DNA from: Granulicella sp.
GTDB taxonomy: Bacteria; Acidobacteriota; Terriglobia; Terriglobales; Acidobacteriaceae
Direction: 5' to 3'
Assembly (NCBI GenBank): GCA_025408425.1
Contig: JANXYX010000021.1
Location: forward strand, 1-64,000
Length of the DNA stretch: 64,000 bases
Shown: piece after piece, positions 58,143-64,000 of the stretch
How positions within the stretch are numbered: the stretch's first letter is position 1
How the letters are laid out: every line of letters begins with the position of its first letter
The notes under the pieces: generated by a model
Told to the model about the DNA's origin: nothing
The model's input: the letters and a program-made list of their open reading frames with translations, nothing else
Databases searched by the model: none
Program-made: the position numbers and the translations under genes

Positions 58143-59423
58143 TCAGGGTTTGTCGGCGGCGGCCTGGACGGCTCGGAAGACGCGGAGGAGGTTGCCGCCA
58201 AGGAGTTTGTGCATGTCTTCGGCGGAGTAGCCGCGGGCCATAAGGGCGGCAGTGACTTTGGGGAGGTCAGCGGCTGAGTCTATGCCGGCGGGTGGGACGG
58301 GGATTCCGTCGAAATCTGTGCCGATGCCGACGTGGTCGATGCCGGCGACCTTGATGACGTGATCGAAGTGGTCTATGAGGGAACTGAAGGGGGCGCGGCC
58401 GATGCGGGCAGCGAATTCGCGATCGACTTTGTCAGAGGCGGTGTAGGGGACAGGGAGACCTTTGGCTTTGTACTCGGCCTCGAGGGCGTCCTGAGCTTTT
58501 TTGCGTTCGGGGGCCTGGGTGGACCAGGCTTGACGCCAGTTCTCGTCGATGAAAGCGGGGAAGAAGTTGACCATGACGACACCGTTGTTCTTTGCCATGG
58601 CGCGGAGCATGTCGTCGGTCATGTTGCGTCCGGCAGCCGTGAGGGCGCGGGCGGAGGAGTGGGACGCGATGATGGAGGTGCGAGTGGTGGCGAGGACGTC
58701 CCAGAAGGTTTTGTCGGAGACGTGGGAGATATCGACCATCATGCCGAGGTGGTTCATCTCGCTGACGACGTCTTTGCCGAAGGGGGTGAGGCCGTCGTGG
58801 TGTGTGACGGTGGGGTCGTCTATGTCGCCGGAGGAGTCCGCCCAGTCGTTGGTGTTGGACCAGGTGAGGGTCATGTAGCGGACGCCGAGGCTGTAGTAGT
58901 GGCGGAGGAGATCAAGCGAGTTCTCGATGGAATGGCCGCCTTCGATGCCCATGAGGACGGCGAATTTTTCGTGTCGGTGGACGGCGAGGATGTCGTCGGC
59001 GGAGAGGGCTAGCTGGAGCTTGTCTGGGTGTTTACGAACCTGCTCGAGGGTGCCGTCGATGAGGGCGAGGGTGCGATGGGCGGAGGCGTTGGCAGCGTAT
59101 TGGGCGGGGTCGACCCAGATGGAGAAGAATTGGGCGTCGAGATTGCCCTGTTTTGCGGAGTCGAAGTTGAGCATGCCGCCGTTGAGAGGGCCGGTGAAGT
59201 CCCATTGCTCGTCGACGAAGCGCTGCGGGGTGTCGGCGTGGGTGTCGATGACGATGGCGGAGTTGTGCACGGCGGCGGGATCGAGCTGGGTCATCTTTCT
59301 CTTTCCGGAGGGCTTGTGGGGCGGAGCGGTCTGGACGGCGGTTTGGGCGTGTGCGATGAGGGTGATGGCGAGGAGTGTGGATGCGGCGAGGGAGAGGATT
59401 TTGGTCTTCAAAAGGGCATCCAT
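58143..59423 (-). CDS. exported M19 (renal-type) dipeptidase
   Basis: 426 residues with an N-terminal signal (LAASTLLAITLIAHAQ). The zinc-dependent dipeptidase family is recognised by IVIDTHADTPQRF (first metal ligands), MGIEGGHSIENSLDLLRHYYSLGVRYMTLTWSNTNDWADS, VDISHVSDKTFWDVL, SHSSARAL and VGIGTDFDGIP. Hydrolyses dipeptides, probably in the periplasm. It lies 138 bases upstream of the cyclophilin pair on the same strand. Confidence 0.93.
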   Translation of the reverse strand: MDALLKTKILSLAASTLLAITLIAHAQTAVQTAPPHKPSGKRKMTQLDPAAVHNSAIVIDTHADTPQRFVDEQWDFTGPLNGGMLNFDSAKQGNLDAQFFSIWVDPAQYAANASAHRTLALIDGTLEQVRKHPDKLQLALSADDILAVHRHEKFAVLMGIEGGHSIENSLDLLRHYYSLGVRYMTLTWSNTNDWADSSGDIDDPTVTHHDGLTPFGKDVVSEMNHLGMMVDISHVSDKTFWDVLATTRTSIIASHSSARALTAAGRNMTDDMLRAMAKNNGVVMVNFFPAFIDENWRQAWSTQAPERKKAQDALEAEYKAKGLPVPYTASDKVDREFAARIGRAPFSSLIDHFDHVIKVAGIDHVGIGTDFDGIPVPPAGIDSAADLPKVTAALMARGYSAEDMHKLLGGNLLRVFRAVQAAADKP

Positions 59424-59534
59424 CTGTGGTGTTTGGGTTTAGGAGGATTGTAGCAAGCAGGGTGGGCTGGGGTGAGGACGGGGAGAGCAACCCAGTTGGT
59501 TGGGAGACCATCTGTACTTAGGTAGAGGTGACTT

Positions 59535-59738
59535 ATGCCACAAGGAATGGACTCAACCAAGAGTGCAGCACTCCCTTCTCATGAAGCGATAGAGAACAAG
59601 CCGGGCAACGTGACGCAGGTGGGTAAGAGCGAAGAGAAGAAGATCGACCAGACTGCGATGCGTATGGCGAAGCGCGCAGAGAACCGGATAAAGGCGAACA
59701 AGAATACAAATCCCGGTGAGAGACTGTTTACGAAGTAG
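59535..59738 (+). CDS. 67-residue basic protein of unknown function
   Basis: A hydrophilic protein, rich in Lys, Ala and Asn, with a helix-like centre (EEKKIDQTAMRMAKRAENRIKANK). GGTAGAGGTGA precedes the ATG at moderate distance. No membrane segment or known family. It is followed by a bidirectional terminator. Its charge and helicity would suit nucleic-acid or ribosome binding, but this is a guess. Confidence 0.6.
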   Translation: MPQGMDSTKSAALPSHEAIENKPGNVTQVGKSEEKKIDQTAMRMAKRAENRIKANKNTNPGERLFTK

Positions 59739-59753
59739 TTTGGAGTTTATGGA

Positions 59754-59780
59754 AAAAGCCCCGCTGGTTGCGGGGCTTTT
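59754..59780. terminator. bidirectional terminator between the 67-residue gene and sdhB
   Basis: An 11-base-pair stem AAAAGCCCCGC / GCGGGGCTTTT with the loop TGGTT. A/T runs on both sides let it work on either strand; it should end both the plus-strand small gene and the minus-strand sdh operon. Confidence 0.88.
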
Positions 59781-59837
59781 CTATGTGTGTTCGAGGCGGC
59801 GTCAGAGCGGGGTGTCTACGCGAAACTTCGGTGGAAT

Positions 59838-60599
59838 TTAGCGGGTGAAGAAGTCTTTGACTTGCTGGATAAAGACGTCGCGACCCATGTCTGAGATGGC
59901 TTCGGTGAGGGGGAGTTGTTTGGGGCAGGCCTGGACGCAGTTCTGGGCGAAGCCGCACTCCTGGATGCCGCCGTCTCCGGCGAGGGCGCGGAGTCGTTCT
60001 TCCTTGAGGACTGAACCGCTGGGGTCCATGTTGAAGAGCTTGGTCTGAGCGATGGTGGCAGCTCCGACGAAGCCGGTGGCGTCGTTGAACTGGGGGCAGA
60101 CCTCCATGCAGATGGTGCAGGAGATGCAGTTGGAGAGCGGGTAGCGCTGCTCCTGAATCTGGGGGTGCTGCCGAGGACCAGCGCCTAGATCGTATGAGCC
60201 GTCGATGGGGACCCAGGCTTTGACCTTCTTGAGGTTCTCGAAGAGGACGGAGCGGTCTACAGCGAGGTCGCGGACGACGGGGAATTTCGAGAGGGGGGCG
60301 AGAGTGATGGTCTGGTCTTTGTTCGGACCGGTGAGCTTGTCAACGAGGGCGGAGCAGGCCATGGTGGCCTTGCCGTTGATGAGCATGGCGCAGGAGCCGC
60401 AGATCTCTTCGAGGCAGTTGGAGTCGTAGGTTACGGGCGTGGTGGGCTTGCCGGTGACGTCTACGGGGTTGAGCGCGATTTCGCCAAGGAGCGAGGTGAT
60501 GTTCATGCCCGGGCGATAGGGGATCTCGAACTTCTCGGTGGTGGCTGGGGCGTCCGGGGTGGACTGGCGCTTGATCTCGACTTTGATGGTGCTTGGCAT
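59838..60599 (-). CDS. sdhB: succinate dehydrogenase iron-sulfur subunit
   Basis: 253 residues from the ATG at 60599; an in-frame start 17 codons upstream lies in low-quality sequence. The N-terminal 2Fe-2S domain has CLEEICGSC and a later Cys (ATMAC). The C-terminal domain has CISCTICMEVCP and CGFAQNCVQACP for the 4Fe-4S and 3Fe-4S clusters. It passes electrons from the flavoprotein to the membrane subunit. Last gene of the sdh operon, 170 bases after sdhA with REP-like repeats in the gap. Confidence 0.95.
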   Translation of the reverse strand: MPSTIKVEIKRQSTPDAPATTEKFEIPYRPGMNITSLLGEIALNPVDVTGKPTTPVTYDSNCLEEICGSCAMLINGKATMACSALVDKLTGPNKDQTITLAPLSKFPVVRDLAVDRSVLFENLKKVKAWVPIDGSYDLGAGPRQHPQIQEQRYPLSNCISCTICMEVCPQFNDATGFVGAATIAQTKLFNMDPSGSVLKEERLRALAGDGGIQECGFAQNCVQACPKQLPLTEAISDMGRDVFIQQVKDFFTR

Positions 60600-60671
60600 T
60601 GTTGTTGCCCTCTTTGGTTTTGCGCCTCGCTTTCGCTTGGCGCAAAACAAAATTATTGGGAGTTCTTTATT

Positions 60672-60706
60672 GTCCGGGCTAAAGCCCGGACCTATCTCAG
60701 AAGCAA
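60672..60706. repeat. REP-like element (GTCCGGGCTAAAGCCC family) between sdhA and sdhB
   Basis: GTCCGGGCT-AA-AGCCCGGAC (60672-60691) followed by CTATCTCAGAAGCAA. The 35-base unit differs by one base from 62973-63007 inside sdhC. The palindrome core GGGCTAAAGCCC is shared with the RAYT-adjacent element. Confidence 0.8.
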
Positions 60707-60726
60707 GTGCAAAAGCAACGACAGAA

Positions 60727-60747
60727 GCAGATCCCTACGGGATGACA
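60727..60747. repeat. REP-like element, GCAGATCCC family, between sdhA and sdhB
   Basis: GCAG-ATCCC-TAC-GGGAT-GACA: a 5-base-pair hairpin of the same flanking layout as 30612 and 55607. It lies 35 bases downstream of the other REP-like element, so the gap holds one member of each family. Confidence 0.55.
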
Positions 60748-60769
60748 AACAAAAAGGCAAAGGCGATGG

Positions 60770-62542
60770 TTACGCGGTAGCGGTGTAGCTGCGTGGCCGC
60801 GGTTTGATGTGGCTGATGTCGACTTCTTCAAACTCGAAGGCGGGGGCGTTGTCTTTGAAGCTGGCCTTGGTGGTTTTGAGGAACTTCTCGTCGTTGCGCT
60901 CGGGGAAGTCGGGTTTGTAGTGGGCTCCGCGGGACTCGTCGCGGAGGCGTGCGCCCTGGACGATGACACGGCCGAGTTCGAGCATGTTTTTGAGCTGGCG
61001 GGTGAAGGCGAAGCTGGTGTTGGCCCACTGGCTCTTGTCGGAGAGGTTGATGTTTTTGTAGCGGTCGAGAAGTTCGACGATCTTGGCGTCGGCTTCGTCG
61101 AGGCCGGCGTTGTAGCGGATGATGGTGGCGTGCTTGGTCATGGTGTCGCCGAGTTCGCGCCAGATCTTGAAGGGGTTTTCCGTACCGGTGGAGGAGAGAA
61201 GCTGGTTGTTGAGTTCCTTCTGGCGCTGAAGCTCGGCTGCGTGGCCTCCGTCGCCTTGCTGGGCGGGCAGAGCCTTGGCGTAGGCGAGGGCTTGCGGGCC
61301 GGCGACGAATCCGCCGTAGATGCAGGAGAGGAGGGAGTTGGCACCGAGGCGGTTGGCGCCGTGGATGGAGTAATCCGCTTCTCCTGCTGCATATACGCCG
61401 GGAATGTTCGTCTGCTGGTTGAAGTCTACCCAGAGGCCGCCCATGGTGTAGTGCATGCCGGGGAAGATCTTCATGGGGACCTTGCGGGGATCGTCGCCAA
61501 CGAACTTCTCGTAGATCTCGAGGATGCCTTCGAGCTTGTGGATGCGCTCAGGGGGCAGATGGGTGAGGTCGAGGTAGACCATGGGCTGGCCGTCGATGCC
61601 CATACCGTGCTCGTAGACGACCTTGAAGATGGCGCGGGTGGCTACGTCGCGGGGGACGAGATTACCGTACTTGGGGTACCACTCCTCGAGGAAGTACCAG
61701 CGGTCGGACTCGGGGATGGAATTGGCTACGCGCTTGTCGTTCTTGTCGCGGGGGACCCAGACGCGGCCACCTTCGCCGCGAGCGGACTCGGACATGAGGC
61801 GGAGCTTGTCTTCGCCGGGGATGGCGGTGGGGTGGACCTGGATGAACTCGCCGTTGGCGTAGAAGGCGCCCTGCTGGTAGAGAGCGGACTGGGCGGAGCC
61901 GGTGCAGACGACGGAGTTAGTGGACTTGCCGAAGATGGCTCCGTTGCCTCCGGTGCAGACGATGATTGCGTCGGCGGGGAAGGTTCGGGTCTCCATGGTG
62001 CGGAGGTCCATGGCTACGATGCCGCGGCAGGCGCCTTTGGAGTCGAGGACTGCGGAGAGGAACTCCCAGCCTTCGTACTTGGTTACTTTGCCTTCGGACT
62101 CGTGGCGGCGGACCTGCTCGTCGAGGGCGTAGAGGAGTTGCTGGCCGGTGGTGGCTCCGGCGAAGGCGGTGCGCTGGTAGAGGGTGCCACCGAAGCGGCG
62201 GAAGTCGAGCAGGCCTTCCGGCGTGCGGTTGAAGGGGACGCCCATGCGGTCGAGCAGGTCGATGATGGCGGGGCCCTGGGCAGTCATGGCCTTGACGGGG
62301 GTCTGGTTGGCGAGGAAGTCGCCGCCGTAGATGGTGTCGTCGAAGTGCTTGAGGACGCTGTCGCCTTCGCCCTTGAGGTCTTTGGCGGCGTTAATGCCGC
62401 CCTGGGCGCAGACGGAGTGCGAGCGCTTGACGGGGACGATGGAGAAGAGGTCGACGGTGCCGCCGGCTTCGGCGATCTTGATGACGGCGGAGAGACCGGC
62501 GAGGCCTCCTCCTACGACGATGATTCTGGGTGATGCTGCCAT
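60770..62542 (-). CDS. sdhA: succinate dehydrogenase flavoprotein subunit
   Basis: 590 residues. It oxidises succinate to fumarate. FAD-binding IIVVGGGLAGLSAVIKIAEAG, the covalent-flavin histidine in SHSVCAQGG, active-site HPTAIPGEDKL, and ANRLGANSLLSCIYGG. The subunit is of the single-gene type used with the diheme SdhC found here. The RRFGGTLYQRTAF stretch lies near residue 115. A frameshifted gene and sdhC precede it. Confidence 0.96.
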   Translation of the reverse strand: MAASPRIIVVGGGLAGLSAVIKIAEAGGTVDLFSIVPVKRSHSVCAQGGINAAKDLKGEGDSVLKHFDDTIYGGDFLANQTPVKAMTAQGPAIIDLLDRMGVPFNRTPEGLLDFRRFGGTLYQRTAFAGATTGQQLLYALDEQVRRHESEGKVTKYEGWEFLSAVLDSKGACRGIVAMDLRTMETRTFPADAIIVCTGGNGAIFGKSTNSVVCTGSAQSALYQQGAFYANGEFIQVHPTAIPGEDKLRLMSESARGEGGRVWVPRDKNDKRVANSIPESDRWYFLEEWYPKYGNLVPRDVATRAIFKVVYEHGMGIDGQPMVYLDLTHLPPERIHKLEGILEIYEKFVGDDPRKVPMKIFPGMHYTMGGLWVDFNQQTNIPGVYAAGEADYSIHGANRLGANSLLSCIYGGFVAGPQALAYAKALPAQQGDGGHAAELQRQKELNNQLLSSTGTENPFKIWRELGDTMTKHATIIRYNAGLDEADAKIVELLDRYKNINLSDKSQWANTSFAFTRQLKNMLELGRVIVQGARLRDESRGAHYKPDFPERNDEKFLKTTKASFKDNAPAFEFEEVDISHIKPRPRSYTATA

Positions 62543-62562
62543 TGAATATTCCTTCTCGTTCG

Positions 62563-62932
62563 TTAACTAAATGCACCGACTAATTGAAGAGCGCCGATCA
62601 ACATGACGAAAACGCCGACAACGGTTAAGATCTGTCCAATTCTGAGCATCTTGTAGAAAGGCCCGTCCGGCTGTGTCTCCCGATACTTCTTGACTGCCGC
62701 TGCTCGTGTGGCGCTTGCTCCGGGGAGAAGTCGCGTCGCCGGTTGAGAACATCTCATGTTTGGCACTGACATCTTCCTCCGCGGCATCCATCATCTTCCA
62801 GATGCCCATATTGCCTACTACGATCCCGCCAAATATCGCTACCATCCCCGCTGCGACTACCGGATGCAACAGGAATTTCCAAAAGCTTTCAGTCTGTTCG
62901 TTGCCTGCGGCTAGAGAGAGGAAATGGAGCAT
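62563..62932 (-). pseudogene. frameshifted small membrane protein gene between sdhC and sdhA
   Basis: From an ATG at 62932 the first about 65 codons look like a real protein with one membrane helix (VVAAGMVAIFGGIVVGNMGIW) and MDAAEEDVSAKHEMFS. Then the frame turns into low-quality sequence. In the frame one base over, a good protein end appears (AAAVKKYRETQPDGPFYKMLRIGQILTVVGVFVMLIGALQLVGAFS, second helix) and stops at 62563. I infer a single about 120-residue two-helix protein broken by a one-base indel around 62740-62700. A sequencing error or two overlapping genes are alternatives. The start codon lies in a REP-like element. Confidence 0.65.
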
Positions 62933-63007
62933 ATCTCAGGGGCTAAAGCCCAATTCTTTCTCTTCCTGTAATGTCCGGGCTAAAGCCCGGACCTATCTCA
63001 GAGGCAA
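62927..63007. repeat. pair of REP-like elements at the sdhC 3' end
   Basis: Left element: GAGCATATCTCAGGGG-CTAAAGCCC (62927-62951). Right element: GTCCGGGCTAAAGCCCGGAC (62973-62992) followed by CTATCTCAGAGGCAA (to 63007). The left one matches the RAYT-flanking element at 50775-50799 with two differences in 25; the right one matches 60672-60706 with one. Together they form a BIME-like pair that covers the end of sdhC and the start of the next gene. Confidence 0.8.
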
Positions 63008-63752
63008 TAACAACTGCGCCTGGAGTGAGGCTGGAAGTCTGCGCGGGCAGAACGTCGGCTGGGGCGTTGGGGTACTTATAGACGACGGCGTAGATGCTGG
63101 CGAGGCCCATGAGGCATAGGGCGATTCCGAAGAGGGCGCAGACGTAGCCGAAGCGTTTGCGGGCGCGGTCGCCGGGGGTGATGCCCCACTTGGCGGCGAA
63201 GAGCCAGATGCCGTAGGAGAAGTGCCAGGTGGTGGCGATCATGGCGATGACGTAGATGGCGAGCATCCAGGGGTTGGCTAGCTCGTGCTGGACTTTGGCG
63301 AATGCGGCGCCGGGGTGCTCTGGAAGCTGAACGCCGGCAAAGCGTTGCCGCCAGACGTGCTGGATGATGTAGACGAAGGCAATGAGGCCAGTGATGCGCT
63401 GGGAGAGGTACATCCAGTTGCCGGCCCAGGGGTAGACGTTGACGTTGGAGCGGCCGCGGAAGGCGATGAAGACGCCGTAGAGTGCGTGGAAGGCGAGGGG
63501 GATGAAGATGAAGGCCCACTCCAGCACGCGAACGAGGGGGAGGGAGTTGAGGAAGAGGACTTGTTTCGCGTAGGCGAGGGGGCCGTTCCAGGTTTCGAAG
63601 TTGGAGACGATGTGCTCGATGAGGAATGCGCCGATGGGGACGATACCTGAGAGCGAATGGAGCTTGTGCCAGAGGAAGGAGTTGCCCTGACCGGCGCGCA
63701 GAGGTTGAACTCCGCGGAGGGTAGGGGGGGCAGGCGTTGCGGTTGTTGCCAT
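62943..63752 (-). CDS. sdhC: succinate dehydrogenase cytochrome b subunit (b558 type)
   Basis: 269 residues with five membrane helices and several histidines placed to hold haem (HKLHS, LIEHIV, AFHALYG, IIQHVW, TWHFSYG), as in B. subtilis-type diheme SdhC. It anchors SdhAB and passes electrons to quinone. AAGGAG precedes the ATG. The last about 21 residues (IASEIGPGFSPDITGRER...) are the translation of a REP-like element, and the TAG stop at 62945-62943 lies in its partner palindrome. The natural C-terminus has evidently been replaced. Confidence 0.93.
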   Translation of the reverse strand: MATTATPAPPTLRGVQPLRAGQGNSFLWHKLHSLSGIVPIGAFLIEHIVSNFETWNGPLAYAKQVLFLNSLPLVRVLEWAFIFIPLAFHALYGVFIAFRGRSNVNVYPWAGNWMYLSQRITGLIAFVYIIQHVWRQRFAGVQLPEHPGAAFAKVQHELANPWMLAIYVIAMIATTWHFSYGIWLFAAKWGITPGDRARKRFGYVCALFGIALCLMGLASIYAVVYKYPNAPADVLPAQTSSLTPGAVVIASEIGPGFSPDITGRERIGL

Positions 63753-63780
63753 GAAAGGACTCCTTGGATCTGAGCGGATG

Positions 63781-63810
63781 CAAGTGACTCTGTATCAAGT
63801 GACTCTATAT
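63781..63810. repeat. tandem 15-base repeat in the sdh leader
   Basis: CAAGTGACTCTGTAT and CAAGTGACTCTATAT lie end to end, differing at one position. They sit 29-58 bases upstream of the sdhC start, between the predicted promoter and the gene, where they could bind a regulator or lie in the mRNA leader. Confidence 0.6.
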
Positions 63811-63826
63811 AAAGATCAGCAGGGTG

Positions 63827-63856
63827 ATTATTCCGCCGCTGTCTCATCAGCGTCAA
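63827..63856 (-). promoter_or_regulatory. predicted promoter of the sdh operon
   Basis: On the minus strand TTGACG (63856-63851) is followed after 18 bases by AATAAT (63832-63827). Both hexamers match the housekeeping consensus in 5 of 6 positions. Transcription would start near 63820 and read through the tandem repeat into sdhC. Confidence 0.5.
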
Positions 63857-63911
63857 GGGAACTCCGGGCGTTTGTGCGGTTATCGAAGCGCTTGTGCGAA
63901 ATAATTGCACC

Positions 63912-64000
63912 TCATTGAATTTGTGCGGCTTCGATTTGGGGCAGGAGAGCTTGCAAGGCGCGGCCACGATGGCTGAGGGAGAGTTTGGTGGTGAGGTCGA
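63912..64000 (-). CDS. rdgB: C-terminal end of a RdgB-like dITP/XTP pyrophosphatase (cut by the window edge)
   Basis: The last 28 codons of a minus-strand gene run off the right edge. They read DLTTKLSLSHRGRALQALLP and then a short tail to a TGA at 63914-63912. The SHRGRALxALL pattern is the conserved C-terminus of RdgB/Ham1 proteins, which clear deaminated purine nucleotides. The call rests on this short piece only. It ends just upstream of the predicted sdh promoter on the same strand. Confidence 0.65.
   Translation of the reverse strand, partial: DLTTKLSLSHRGRALQALLPQIEAAQIQ

Noticed and set aside
60809-62533. A 574-codon open frame on the plus strand opposite sdhA
   Set aside because: Composition is dominated by Gly, Val, Glu, Asp and Ala, the usual shadow of a strongly GC-biased coding strand; sdhA itself is unmistakable. 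Similar shadows oppose uvrA, purB and the amine oxidase gene.

Overview
The window looks like chromosome from a free-living, GC-rich soil Acidobacteriota of the Terriglobia (Edaphobacter/Granulicella/Terriglobus type). This placement is an inference from gene content, high GC, DUF3175 and REP-like repeats; no marker such as 16S rRNA is present. Almost every gene is housekeeping or conserved metabolism. I see no prophage, CRISPR array, classical insertion sequence, secondary-metabolite cluster or rRNA.

Layout. 1-1.5 kb: a kinase-like gene broken by an in-frame stop, beside a serine tRNA. 1.5-11 kb: a fused proline-biosynthesis enzyme (ProB-ProA), a PhyH-type dioxygenase and three exported hydrolases (glutaminase-like, GH127, CocE-like). 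11-16 kb: queG, a YihY membrane protein translationally coupled to a SpoIIE-type phosphatase, and a YVTN beta-propeller protein. 17-20.4 kb: a minus-strand cytochrome c maturation operon, ccmE-ccmA-ybaK-ccmB-ccmC-ccmD, in which CcmE carries CxxxY in place of HxxxY. 20.5-30 kb: a membrane spermidine-synthase-like protein, thiC, a newly read 33-residue membrane peptide, an M28 peptidase, mscL with a zinc-ribbon-like tail, mtnA and pyrE. 30-42 kb: a CPBP protease coupled to uvrA, several secreted or membrane proteins of unknown role, a nitroreductase, an alpha/beta hydrolase, ubiX, a papain-like-fold candidate, a YkgJ-type cysteine-cluster protein and purB. 43-45 kb: a marR-clc pair with an operator-like palindrome. 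45-52 kb: a five-gene operon ending in tadA, a DUF3175 gene and a glutaredoxin and starting with aguA; then an amine oxidase, a cupin, a REP-associated transposase (RAYT) and aguB. 52.6-64 kb: central carbon and nitrogen metabolism (glnA, icd, mdh, two cyclophilins, an M19 dipeptidase, the sdh operon) and the 3' end of an rdgB-like gene.

How genes work together. aguA and aguB together convert agmatine to putrescine, and an amine oxidase and a spermidine-synthase-like protein are also present. icd, mdh and sdhCAB cover three TCA-cycle steps, with glnA consuming glutamate made from the icd product. The ccm genes supply covalently haemylated cytochromes c.

Most notable: REP-like palindromes of the type GGGCTAAAGCCC occur next to the RAYT gene and inside the sdh operon. 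There they supply the last 21 codons and the stop codon of sdhC and the apparent start codon of the next gene, which is itself frameshifted. Two other small dispersed repeat families are described. All calls come from reading the sequence alone; no database searches were run.
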